DNA from: DATBLE01 sp963775695
GTDB taxonomy: Bacteria; Actinomycetota; Thermoleophilia; Gaiellales; Gaiellaceae
Direction: 5' to 3'
Length of the DNA stretch: 64,000 bases
NCBI GenBank assembly: GCA_963775695.1
Contig: CAVZJU010000009.1
Coordinates: 62,001 to 126,000, forward strand
The notes beneath the pieces were generated by a model that saw only the letters and a program-made list of their open reading frames with translations, ran no database searches and was not told the origin of the DNA. A program made the position numbers and the translations under genes. Shown in pieces: positions 10,608 to 18,433 of this stretch. Within the stretch, counting starts at the first letter, position 1, and each line of letters opens with the position of its first letter.

Positions 10608-11600
10608 TCAGGCGGTCGGGTCGGGCCGGATCAGGTGCGATTTCTCGAGCGAGTGCTCTGTCTGGATGCGCCGCAATGTGCTGGAGCGCGAGCGGAGGAC
10701 GATGGACTCGGTGATCGCCACCTCGGGTGTGAGACGCACGCCGCGAAGGAGCGTGCCGGTGGTCACGCCGGTCGCCGCGACGAAGATGTCCTCGCCGCGC
10801 ACGAGGTCGTCCGTCGTCAGGGCTGCATCGACGTCGTAGCCTGCCTCCTCGAGCTTCTTGCGCTCGTCGTCGTTTCGGGGCCAGAGCTTCGCCTGCATCG
10901 CGCCACCCAGGCACTTGATCGCGGACGCTGCGATCACGCCCTCCGGCGTCCCACCGATCCCCATGACGAGGTCGATCTCGACGGTTCGGCCATGTGCTGC
11001 CGCAATTGTGGGCTCGACGTCGCCGTCCCTAATCAGGTTGACCCGTGCGCCGGCGGTCCGAAGCTCGGACACCAGCGCCTCGTGGCGCTCGCGCTCGAGG
11101 ACGTAGACGATCACCTCGTCGGGAGACTTCCCCTTCGCCTCCGCCACGTTGCGGACGTTCTCGGTCGGGGAGGTATCGATATCGATCGCGTCCGCCGCCT
11201 CTCTGCCGGTGACGATCTTGTTCATGTAGAAGGCGGCACCGGGAAAGAACATCGACCCGCGCTCCGCCACTGCCATCACGACGATCGCGTTCGGTTGCCC
11301 GAATGCGGCCAGCCGCGTACCCTCGAGCGGATCGACCGCCACGTCGACCTCGGGGCCGGTCCCGTCGCCGACGCGCTCGCCGTTGTACAGCATGGGAGCC
11401 TCGTCCTTCTCCCCTTCGCCGATCACCACCAGGCCGTTCATCGCAACGGTCGAGAGCACAGCCCGGATCCCGTCCACGGCTCCCTGATCGGCTGACTCCT
11501 TGTCGCCGCGCCCGACCCAACGCGCCGCCCCCAGGGCGCCCGCCTCCGTGACTCGCACGAGCTCGAGGGCAAGGTTGCGGTCCGGCCGGCGCGCGCTCAT
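10608..11600 (-). CDS. glpX: Class II fructose-1,6-bisphosphatase
   Basis: GlpX family, 330 residues. The metal-binding motifs are EGEKDEAPML and VDPLEGTRLAA, followed by DLVMGIGGTPEGVIAA. It hydrolyses fructose 1,6-bisphosphate to fructose 6-phosphate in gluconeogenesis. It lies 7 bases downstream of the aldolase gene, whose product supplies its substrate, and directly upstream of glk. The C-terminal VTTGTLLRGV segment is also typical. Confidence 0.95.
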   Translation of the reverse strand: MSARRPDRNLALELVRVTEAGALGAARWVGRGDKESADQGAVDGIRAVLSTVAMNGLVVIGEGEKDEAPMLYNGERVGDGTGPEVDVAVDPLEGTRLAAFGQPNAIVVMAVAERGSMFFPGAAFYMNKIVTGREAADAIDIDTSPTENVRNVAEAKGKSPDEVIVYVLERERHEALVSELRTAGARVNLIRDGDVEPTIAAAHGRTVEIDLVMGIGGTPEGVIAASAIKCLGGAMQAKLWPRNDDERKKLEEAGYDVDAALTTDDLVRGEDIFVAATGVTTGTLLRGVRLTPEVAITESIVLRSRSSTLRRIQTEHSLEKSHLIRPDPTA

Positions 11601-11607
11601 AGGCGTC

Positions 11608-12609
11608 TCACGCGTACAAGAGCTGCATGTCGTCGAGGCTCCGCGGATCGTAGTCGCGCGCGTGCCCGGCCTGGCCGAACTGCCGCATCCGCTCTGCGAC
11701 GACCGCCTGCATCGCCGCGCGCGCCGGCTTGAGATAGGAACGCGGATCGAACTCTGCCGGCTCCTCGGCGAGCGCCGTCCGGATCGCTCCCGTCATCGCC
11801 AGGCGCAGGTCTGTGTCGACGTTCACCTTGCGAACGCCGTGACGAATCCCCGCCTGGATCTCCTCGACCGGGACGCCCCAGGTCGGCCTGATCTCCCCGC
11901 CGGAGCGGTTGATCACGTCGACGAGCTCCTTGGGGACGGACGAGGAGCCGTGCATCACGAGATGCGTGTCGGGGAGGCGCCGGTGAATCGCCTTGATCAG
12001 GTCGATTGCGAGCACGTCGCCCGTCGGCGGCTGCGTGAACTTGTACGCCCCGTGACTCGTGCCGATGGCGACCGCGAGGGCGTCGATGCCGGTGCGTTCG
12101 ACGAATTCCACGGCCTGGTCCGGGTCGGTCAGGTGCACCACCCCGGAGCCGACGCCGTCCTCGATGCCTCCGAGCGTCCCGAGCTCGCCCTCGACGCTGA
12201 CGCCTCGTGCATGTGCGTACTCGACGACCTCCTTCGTGACGGCGACGTTGTACGCGAACTCAGACGGCGTCTTGCTGTCGGAGAGCAGCGAGCCGTCCAT
12301 CATCACGCTCGTGAAGCCCTGCTCGATCGCGGAGAAGCACGTCTCGGGCGAGTTGCCGTGGTCCTGGTGAAGCGCCACGGGTATCTCCGGGTACAGCTCG
12401 ACCGCAGCGCCCATGAGCGCGATCAGGAAGCGGTCGTTCGTGTACGAGCGGGCGCCGCGGGAGGCCTGGACGATGACCGGTGACTCGGTCTCGCGGGCAG
12501 CTTCCATGATCGCCTGGAGCTGCTCCATGTTGTTGACGTTGAAGGCGCCAATTCCGTAGCCACCTGCGGCGGCCTCGTCCAGCAGCTGGCGCATCGCGAC
12601 GAGAGCCAT
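11608..12609 (-). CDS. fba: Class II fructose-bisphosphate aldolase
   Basis: The 333-residue protein starts at the ATG giving MALVAMRQLLDEAA; a longer reading is possible but unneeded. Zinc-dependent class II motifs are clear: GIGAFNVNNMEQ, the base/zinc region ALHQDHGNS, VSVEGELGTLGG, and LVMHGSSSVPKE with the second zinc His. It interconverts fructose 1,6-bisphosphate with dihydroxyacetone phosphate and glyceraldehyde 3-phosphate. It heads the fba-glpX-glk unit. Confidence 0.95.
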   Translation of the reverse strand: MALVAMRQLLDEAAAGGYGIGAFNVNNMEQLQAIMEAARETESPVIVQASRGARSYTNDRFLIALMGAAVELYPEIPVALHQDHGNSPETCFSAIEQGFTSVMMDGSLLSDSKTPSEFAYNVAVTKEVVEYAHARGVSVEGELGTLGGIEDGVGSGVVHLTDPDQAVEFVERTGIDALAVAIGTSHGAYKFTQPPTGDVLAIDLIKAIHRRLPDTHLVMHGSSSVPKELVDVINRSGGEIRPTWGVPVEEIQAGIRHGVRKVNVDTDLRLAMTGAIRTALAEEPAEFDPRSYLKPARAAMQAVVAERMRQFGQAGHARDYDPRSLDDMQLLYA

Positions 12610-12641
12610 CAGCGTGACGCTAGAGCCTGTCCGTGCGGGGG

Positions 12642-13154
12642 TCAAGCGGGTCGTCCTTGCTCAGGGGCCACCTCGTGCAGAACGCCGCTCGCGACGTCGT
12701 AGACGAAGCCGTAGGCCGCGTAGGGCGCTGTCAGGAGCGGCGACCCGGCGATCCGCTGCAAGCTCTCCCGCACACTGCGGTCGACACCTGCGAACGGCAG
12801 GAAGTCGAGCGTGCCCGGGTCGACGCCGAACGCGGCGAGCTTCCGCCGCAGAGTGTCGTTCGTGAAGCGAGTCATGCCGCAATCGGTGTGCCCGATCACG
12901 AAGGCCTCCTGCGTACCGAGCTCCCAGTGGGAGATGGCGAGCGAGCGGAGGGCATCGTCGGTGACGAGCCCTCCGGCGTTGCGGATCACGTGTGCGTCGC
13001 CGGGCTCGAGCCCGAGCAGCCGGAGCGGATCCACCCGCGCGTCCATGCAGCAGACGACGGCAAACCGCCGCGAGGGCGTCGGGAGCAGATCGCCCCACTC
13101 GAAGACGCGAGCGAACTCGGCGTTCGCCCGCAGGATCTCGTCGCGGGCACTCAT
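12642..13154 (-). CDS. Beta-class carbonic anhydrase
   Basis: A short (170-residue) beta-carbonic anhydrase. Zinc ligands are in CCMDARVDP (Cys with the Asp-Arg dyad) and IGHTDCGM (His and Cys three residues apart). It interconverts CO2 and bicarbonate in the cytoplasm. ATG at 13154 chosen by family length. It ends 32 bases before fba, so it may be the first gene of the same unit. Bicarbonate from it could feed acetyl-CoA carboxylase, although the carboxylase remnant at 1.8 kb is dead. Confidence 0.92.
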   Translation of the reverse strand: MSARDEILRANAEFARVFEWGDLLPTPSRRFAVVCCMDARVDPLRLLGLEPGDAHVIRNAGGLVTDDALRSLAISHWELGTQEAFVIGHTDCGMTRFTNDTLRRKLAAFGVDPGTLDFLPFAGVDRSVRESLQRIAGSPLLTAPYAAYGFVYDVASGVLHEVAPEQGRPA

Positions 13155-13227
13155 CGGTGAGAGATCGGGACGCGGAAGGGCTCGGGATCGTCGCACAAAA
13201 TCGGGCTCCGCGGACCGGGACCTTCTC

Positions 13228-13683
13228 ATGTCCCTCCGCACGGTTTACGCTTGCACTCCCGTGGCGGTCGACGTGGAGCTCCAGTCTGCGCTTTCCCGAC
13301 TCGCGCTGTTCGCGGATTTCGAGTCGGCGGAGTTCGAACGATTGCTGGCGATCGGCCGGCTGGTGGATTTCCCCGAGGGGGTTCACGTGCTCGAGCGGGG
13401 GCAGGTCGACGCCGGCCTCCACGTGATCGTGGAGGGGGAGGTGGCGGTCGTCCACGAAGACGCGGAGCTCGCCGTCCTCCCTCGTGGCAGCTTCTTCGGC
13501 GAGATCTCCTGCCTCCTCGGCGAGCCGGTCGTCGCGGCCATCGTCGCCCGTTCGCCACTGCGGTGCCTCGTCATCCCGGCCAGTGAGATCGACCGGCTGC
13601 TGCTCGAGCATCCCCGCGTGACGCTCCGCATGCTGAAGATCGAGGCGCGCAGGCTCAAGTCGATGGACGAGGCACGTGCCTGA
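13228..13683 (+). CDS. Cyclic-nucleotide-binding domain protein
   Basis: The 151-residue protein consists almost entirely of one cNMP-binding (Crp-like) beta-roll: LFADFESAEFERLLAIGRLV, then the phosphate cassette region GSFFGEISCLLGEPVVA. No helix-turn-helix follows, so it is not a CRP-type regulator by itself. The cassette has GEISCL where cAMP-binders have GELAL, so ligand binding is uncertain. Starts at ATG 13228 or GTG 13261 are both possible. It overlaps the GH15 gene by 8 bases and may be co-translated with it. Confidence 0.8.
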   Translation: MSLRTVYACTPVAVDVELQSALSRLALFADFESAEFERLLAIGRLVDFPEGVHVLERGQVDAGLHVIVEGEVAVVHEDAELAVLPRGSFFGEISCLLGEPVVAAIVARSPLRCLVIPASEIDRLLLEHPRVTLRMLKIEARRLKSMDEARA

Positions 13684-15559
13684 GGCTCGCCGGGCGCCGC
13701 AGAGGGTTCTCGACCGACCCTCTGCAGATGCCCTCGGCTACCTGCCGATCGCCGAGCATGGGATCATCGGCGACCTGCACAGCATCGCGCTCGTCGGCAC
13801 CGACGGGACGATCGACTGGTACTGCTGCCCTCGCTTCGACTCGCCCAGCGTGTTCGGCTCGATCCTCGACGCCGACCGCGGCGGCTACTACCGCATCGCC
13901 CCGGCGGTGGGCGACTGGACGCCGAAGCAGCTCTACCTGCCTGACACGAACGTGCTGATCACCCGCTTTCTCACGCCGACCGGCGTCGCGGAGGTGCAGG
14001 ACTTCATGCCGATCCAGCCACCCGGCACACCGGTCCACCGACATCGCCTGATTCGGCGGGTGCTTGGTGTGCGAGGGGAGATGCGCTTCCGGGTCGAGGT
14101 CAAGCCTCGGTTCAACTATGCCCGCGACTCGCACGAGGTGTTCTTCTACGAGAGCGGCGTCCTCTTCCGCTCGCCAGAGCTCTGCCTCGCGCTCGAGACC
14201 TCGGCGCCCCTCCGGCAGCTTGGGGAGGCCGACGTGCACACCGAGCTCACGCTCCTGCCCGGGGAGAGCGTGACGCTCGTCCTCGAGCAGGTGCCCGAGG
14301 ACTACGTTCCGCGCAAGTACTCCGAGGACGAGACGCGCGAGGCGTTCGCGCGAACGGTCGAGTTCTGGCGTCGGTGGCTTGGGCAGTCCCGCTATACCGG
14401 CCGCTGGCGTGAGACGATGCACCGATCCGCGCTCACCTTGAAGCTCATGACATATCAACCAACCGGGGCGCTCGTCGCAGCGCCCACGACGAGCCTGCCG
14501 GAGCACATCGGCGGCGAGCGCAACTGGGATTACCGCTACACGTGGATCCGCGACGCGGCGTTCTCCCTCTACGCCCTGCTGCGGCTGGGCTTTACCGAGG
14601 AGGCGGCAGCCTTTACGAACTGGCTGACCGACCGCTTCCGCGAGACGCGCGGCGGCGGCACCGGACCGCTGCAGATCATGTACGGGATCGACGGGCGCGC
14701 GGAGCTCGAGGAGGAGATCATGGATCATCTGGAGGGCTACCGCGGCTCCCATCCCGTCCGGATCGGCAACGGCGCCGCCACGCAGCTCCAGCTCGACATC
14801 TACGGCGAGCTGATCGACTCAGTCTACCTCTACAACAAGTACGCATCGCCGATCTCGCACGACTCGTGGATGGATCTGACGCGCGTGATCGAGTGGATCT
14901 GCGAGCACTGGGACCAGGCCGACGAGGGCATCTGGGAGGTCCGCGGCGGTCGGCAACGCTTCACGTACTCGCGCCTGATGTCGTGGGTCGCGCTCGAACG
15001 TGCGATCCGGATCGCCACCGACCGCGGACTGCCTGCGCGGCATCGCGAGTGGCGTGGCGAACGCGACCGGATCTACCACCAGATCGTGGCGAAGGGCTGG
15101 CACGAAGAGCGCAAGGCGTTCGTCCAGCACTACGACACGGACGTGCTCGACGCAAGCGTCCTGATGATGCCGCTCGTCAAGTTCATGGCACCGAACGACC
15201 CGCGCTGGCTCTCCACCCTCGACGCGATTAGCGAGGAGCTCGTTTCCGACAGCCTCGTCTACCGCTACAACGCCGAGGCGTCGCCGGACGGGCTCACAGG
15301 CGAGGAGGGCACGTTCTCGATCTGCACGTTCTGGTACGTGGAAGCGCTCGCGCTCGCGGGCCGGCTGGACGAGGCCCAGCTCGCATTCGAGAAGATGCTC
15401 ACCTATGCGAATCACCTCGGCCTGTACGCGGAGCAGATCGGGCTCACGGGCGAGGCGCTCGGCAACTTCCCGCAGGCGTTCACGCACCTGGCGCTGATCA
15501 GCGCCGGGCACTACCTCGACCGCGCTCTCACCCGGACGGACGAGCGACTCGGCGGGTAG
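13676..15559 (+). CDS. GH15 family glucoamylase/trehalase-like hydrolase
   Basis: The 627-residue protein has the N-terminal super-beta-sandwich typical of GH15 (IAEHGIIGDLHSIALVGTDG, DWYCCPRFDSPSVFG), then the (alpha/alpha)6 barrel with GERNWDYRYTWIRDAAFSLY. The catalytic Glu candidates lie in DEGIWEVRGG and GEEGTFSICTFWYVEAL. Members act on alpha-glucans or, in mycobacteria, on trehalose; the substrate cannot be decided here. It would release glucose for glk. Start is GTG at 13676, overlapping the preceding gene. Confidence 0.9.
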   Translation: MPEARRAPQRVLDRPSADALGYLPIAEHGIIGDLHSIALVGTDGTIDWYCCPRFDSPSVFGSILDADRGGYYRIAPAVGDWTPKQLYLPDTNVLITRFLTPTGVAEVQDFMPIQPPGTPVHRHRLIRRVLGVRGEMRFRVEVKPRFNYARDSHEVFFYESGVLFRSPELCLALETSAPLRQLGEADVHTELTLLPGESVTLVLEQVPEDYVPRKYSEDETREAFARTVEFWRRWLGQSRYTGRWRETMHRSALTLKLMTYQPTGALVAAPTTSLPEHIGGERNWDYRYTWIRDAAFSLYALLRLGFTEEAAAFTNWLTDRFRETRGGGTGPLQIMYGIDGRAELEEEIMDHLEGYRGSHPVRIGNGAATQLQLDIYGELIDSVYLYNKYASPISHDSWMDLTRVIEWICEHWDQADEGIWEVRGGRQRFTYSRLMSWVALERAIRIATDRGLPARHREWRGERDRIYHQIVAKGWHEERKAFVQHYDTDVLDASVLMMPLVKFMAPNDPRWLSTLDAISEELVSDSLVYRYNAEASPDGLTGEEGTFSICTFWYVEALALAGRLDEAQLAFEKMLTYANHLGLYAEQIGLTGEALGNFPQAFTHLALISAGHYLDRALTRTDERLGG

Positions 15560-15645
15560 CCACCCCGTCCCGATCACGTTGCCTGCGCCTCGACATGCGC
15601 CCCCGGGCGAGCTAGGCTCAGCGCTGAGTAGAGAGAGGAGGCGCG

Positions 15646-16020
15646 ATGGATTCGGCGCTGAGCATGCTGATCGAGGCCACGGCGCACATCAACGCATCGT
15701 CGGCCGAGGAGCGGCTGAGCAGCATCCAGACGCTCGTCGAGTCCGTGAACCGGCTCACCTCGCTGTCCCCACAGGAGCAGGTTGCGCTGCTCACCGAGGC
15801 CCATGAGAACGTTCAGGAGCTCAAGCGCCGGGTCGAAGCTGCCACCGCGGAGTACGAGGAGGCACGGCTCTGGCTCAAGGTCCTCGAGGGCGTCGTTCGC
15901 GCCCAAGACGTCTCCAGGCCCGCGGTCGCCTCCGCGCCCGCGATCGACGATCCGGCCTCGCGCACGACAGCGACCGTTCTCGCCGAGAAGCCGGACGTCA
16001 GCCGCATCGCAGAGAAGTAG
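15646..16020 (+). CDS. Small coiled-coil protein of unknown function
   Basis: 124 residues, preceded by a good AGGAGG ribosome site. It is predicted to be largely helical: residues 5-95 form amphipathic helices (LKRRVEAATAEYEEARLWLK), followed by a disordered Ala/Pro/Thr-rich tail. No signal peptide or catalytic motif. It stands alone between the GH15 gene and the convergent DUF4031 gene. Function not recognised. Confidence 0.75.
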   Translation: MDSALSMLIEATAHINASSAEERLSSIQTLVESVNRLTSLSPQEQVALLTEAHENVQELKRRVEAATAEYEEARLWLKVLEGVVRAQDVSRPAVASAPAIDDPASRTTATVLAEKPDVSRIAEK

Positions 16021-16030
16021 ACCGACGCGT

Positions 16031-16294
16031 CTACACGAACTTCTGGTCGGTCCGACGCCTGATGAGTTCGCGCCAGGTGATGGGTTCGGCGATTCCGAGC
16101 TCGATCGCCCGCTCGCGCACCTCGTCGGGAACGTCGTAGTGCAGCGTGCGACTCTTGGCCTGGGCCCATTCCCGCTTCAGGCCGAGCCCCTGGGCGGCCC
16201 GGTGCAGCTCTTCGGGCGCATCCGCGACGAGATGTGACCATCGCCGGCCCCGCCACGGGATGCGCGCGTCGTCGACGTAGACGGTGATCCACAC
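16031..16294 (-). CDS. DUF4031 domain protein
   Basis: The 87-residue protein matches DUF4031: VYVDDARIPWRGRRWSHLVA near the N-terminus, then ELHRAAQGLGLKREWAQ and a YDV segment followed by a basic tail. Function of the family is unknown. The GTG at 16294 is chosen because family members begin two or three residues before VYVDD. An ATG at 16336 would add 14 residues but would overlap the promoter proposed for fabG. Confidence 0.8.
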   Translation of the reverse strand: MWITVYVDDARIPWRGRRWSHLVADAPEELHRAAQGLGLKREWAQAKSRTLHYDVPDEVRERAIELGIAEPITWRELIRRRTDQKFV

Positions 16295-16317
16295 ATCTTG
16301 CAGTTTCGCCGCTCCAC

Positions 16318-16349
16318 TTGACAGGGTAGGGGGCATCAGGTCATATCCT
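16318..16349 (+). promoter_or_regulatory. Candidate sigma-70-type promoter of the PKS operon, leaderless start
   Basis: TTGACA at 16318-16323 and TATCCT at 16344-16349, 20 bases apart (long; CATATC at 16342 gives an 18-base spacer but a poorer box). The predicted start of transcription falls on or next to the ATG of the ketoreductase at 16355. There is no good ribosome site, so a leaderless mRNA is likely. Confidence 0.5.
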
Positions 16350-16354
16350 CGGCT

Positions 16355-17125
16355 ATGAGTCTCGAAGGGCGGGTTGCGCTCGTCACGGGCGGGTCGCGAG
16401 GAATCGGTCGCGCGATCGCAGAGGGGCTCGCCGCCGCGGGCGCCGACGTCGCGGTGAACTACCGCTCGAGCAAGGCCGGGGCGGACGAAGTGGTCGGCGC
16501 GATCACCTCTCGTGGCGGCAAGGCCGTTCCCATCGCCGGCGACGTCGCCTCGTACAAGGACGCCCAGGCGATCGTCCAGCAGGCGATCGACGAGCTCGGC
16601 GGGCTTCACATCCTCGTCAACAACGCCGGTATCTCGAAGGACGCGCTGATCTTCAACATGGAGCCCGACGACTGGCTCGACGTCATGCGGGTCAACTTCG
16701 GCGGCGTCTTCAACTGCACCAAGGCCGCACTCGAGCATTTCATGTCGCAGCGGGACGGCTCGATCGTGAACGTCTCCTCGATGATGGGCGACCGGGGCTG
16801 GACCGGCGAGTCGAACTATGCGGCTTCGAAAGGGGCGATCAACGCCTTCACCCGCTGCGCGGCACTCGAGCTCGCGCGCTTCGGCGTCCGCGTGAACGCG
16901 GTCCTGCCGGGCTTCGCTCCGACGGAACTCGTCGAGGGTCTCCTCGAGAAGGACGGGGGCAAGGGGATCCTGCGGCAGATCCCCCTGAAGACGTTTGCGA
17001 CTGTCGAGGAGGTCGCGAGCGTCGTCGCGTTCCTCGCGGGCCCAGACTCCGCCTACATGACGGGATCGCTGGTCACGGTCGACGGAGGAGTGGGATGTAT
17101 GCTCGGCGTCGGCGCGCCGCTCTAA
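16355..17125 (+). CDS. fabG: FabG-like 3-oxoacyl-ACP reductase (KR of the cluster)
   Basis: Classical SDR of 256 residues: TGGSRGIGRAIAEG cofactor loop, NNAG, and the Ser-Tyr-Lys triad in VSSMMGDRG and NYAASKGA. The Arg in the NYRSS segment after strand 2 suggests NADPH. It would reduce beta-ketoacyl-ACP to the 3-hydroxy form. It is the first gene of a nine-gene run of ACP, AcpS, dehydratase-fold and ketosynthase genes, so it is taken as the cluster ketoreductase rather than the housekeeping one. A ladder of very short gaps follows. Confidence 0.9.
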   Translation: MSLEGRVALVTGGSRGIGRAIAEGLAAAGADVAVNYRSSKAGADEVVGAITSRGGKAVPIAGDVASYKDAQAIVQQAIDELGGLHILVNNAGISKDALIFNMEPDDWLDVMRVNFGGVFNCTKAALEHFMSQRDGSIVNVSSMMGDRGWTGESNYAASKGAINAFTRCAALELARFGVRVNAVLPGFAPTELVEGLLEKDGGKGILRQIPLKTFATVEEVASVVAFLAGPDSAYMTGSLVTVDGGVGCMLGVGAPL

Positions 17126-17168
17126 GCGCCGCGCCGCCTGTCCCCACCTAGGAGCGAAGGAGGTTCGT

Positions 17169-17573
17169 ATGGCACTTACCCAGACAGAGGCCTTCAGCGC
17201 CGTTCAGGAGGCGGTGGTGGGAGCGCTCGGGATCGACGACGACGAGGCGACGCCCGACGCGACGCTGATGGACGAGCTCGGCGCCGAATCGATCGACCTG
17301 CTCGACATCCTCTTCCGGATCGAGCGCAGCACGGGCATCAAGATCCAGGCTGCCGACCTGGGGACGTACATCCAGGGCGGCATCCCGGACGAGGAGTTCA
17401 GCGACGAGAACGAGATCATCAGCGAGCACGGCTTGGAGCAGCTGAGCAAGGTCATGCCGCAGATCGACGTCGAAGCGCTCCGCGGGAACCTCGAGGCGGA
17501 GAAGGTGATCACCCTCTTCACGGTGCAGAACCTCGCGGACATGGTCGCGCAGCGGGCCGGCGAGGCTGAGTAA
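17169..17573 (+). CDS. Acyl carrier protein with an extended insert
   Basis: The 134-residue protein has a strong ribosome site (AAGGAGG). The carrier motif DELGAESIDLLDILFRIE has the phosphopantetheine Ser at residue 41. Ordinary ACPs are about 80 residues; here an acidic insert of about 45 residues (IPDEEFSDENEIISEHGLEQ and on) separates the DSL helix from the C-terminal helix. Similar long ACPs occur in some unusual fatty acid and polyketide clusters. It carries the growing chain for the ketosynthases downstream. Confidence 0.88.
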   Translation: MALTQTEAFSAVQEAVVGALGIDDDEATPDATLMDELGAESIDLLDILFRIERSTGIKIQAADLGTYIQGGIPDEEFSDENEIISEHGLEQLSKVMPQIDVEALRGNLEAEKVITLFTVQNLADMVAQRAGEAE

Positions 17574-17574
17574 C

Positions 17575-18006
17575 CTGCGGCTCCGAGTCGGCGTCGATGT
17601 GGTTGGAGTCGGACGGATGGCACGCCTGATCGACGAGAGCGAGGGCGTCACCGACACGCTCTTCACCGCTGCCGAGCGCGAGTACTGCCGCGGCAAGCGC
17701 CGCAGCATGGATCACCTGGCGGGCAGGTTCGCCGCCAAGGAGGCCGTGTTCAAGGCCCTCGGTACGGGCATCGGACAGCGGATGCGCTGGACGGACGTCG
17801 AGGTCCTGCACGGACGCCGGGGCCGGCCCCTCGTCCAGTTGCACGGCGAGGTTGCCGCATGGGCTAGACACCGCGGACTCGCCGATCTCGACGTCACGAT
17901 CGCCCACTCCGCCGGAATCGCCGTCGCGCATGCGCTCGCCGTCTGGCGTGACCTCGACGATCCCGGAGAACGACGGGAGCAGCCCTTTGCGGTTTCACCT
18001 GATTGA
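17575..18006 (+). CDS. acpS: Holo-ACP synthase (AcpS-type phosphopantetheinyl transferase)
   Basis: Matches AcpS: VGVDVVGVGRMARL with the Mg-binding Asp, FTAAEREYC, and the central RFAAKEAVFKALGTG motif. It loads coenzyme A-derived phosphopantetheine on Ser41 of the ACP encoded just upstream. The start is odd. The only ATG/GTG/TTG that could open the frame is GTG 17599, which follows the essential Asp codon. CTG 17575, two bases after the ACP stop, gives the full family N-terminus and is used here. A tail of about 20 residues follows the usual end and overlaps the next gene. Confidence 0.8.
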   Translation: MRLRVGVDVVGVGRMARLIDESEGVTDTLFTAAEREYCRGKRRSMDHLAGRFAAKEAVFKALGTGIGQRMRWTDVEVLHGRRGRPLVQLHGEVAAWARHRGLADLDVTIAHSAGIAVAHALAVWRDLDDPGERREQPFAVSPD

Positions 18007-18433
18007 CAAGGTCGAGGCCTGCGAGCCCGGGCAGTCCGTTCGCGGACTGAAGCTCACCTCGCTCAGCGAGGACTACTGGGAGCAGGGAGCAGACGGGCCG
18101 AGGATGCCCGAACCGTTCGTGCTGGAGGCGCTCTGCCAGGCCGGCACGTGGCTCGTGATGATCACGACCGAACGGCGGAAGCGCGCTGCGCTCCTCTCGA
18201 TCGGCAGCGTCGAGTTCCTCGACGCCGTCACGCCCGGCGACGTGCTGAGGCTGGACGGATCGATCGACTCGATGAGCGACGAGGTCGCGGTGATCTCCGG
18301 AGCGGTGACGGTCGACGGGCGACCGGTGCTCGAGGCGAAGGAGATCATGTGCGCGCTGATCGACGCCGGCGACCTTGCCGACCTCGACGACACGCTGCGA
18401 CTGCAGAACATGCTGACCCGAGCCGAAGGATGA
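17987..18433 (+). CDS. Hotdog (FabZ-like) protein with catalytic Glu but no His
   Basis: The 148-residue protein starts at TTG 17987, seven bases after GGGAG and inside the acpS end. FabZ alignment: MRFHLIDKVEACEPG at the N-terminus and RMPEPFVLEALCQAG in the central helix. At the position of the FabZ catalytic His it has Gln33, while the catalytic Glu (Glu47) is kept. Alone it should not dehydrate. In FabZ dimers the His of one subunit faces the Glu of the other, so it could pair with the product at 19704. Stop overlaps the next start (ATGA). Confidence 0.82.
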   Translation: MRFHLIDKVEACEPGQSVRGLKLTSLSEDYWEQGADGPRMPEPFVLEALCQAGTWLVMITTERRKRAALLSIGSVEFLDAVTPGDVLRLDGSIDSMSDEVAVISGAVTVDGRPVLEAKEIMCALIDAGDLADLDDTLRLQNMLTRAEG

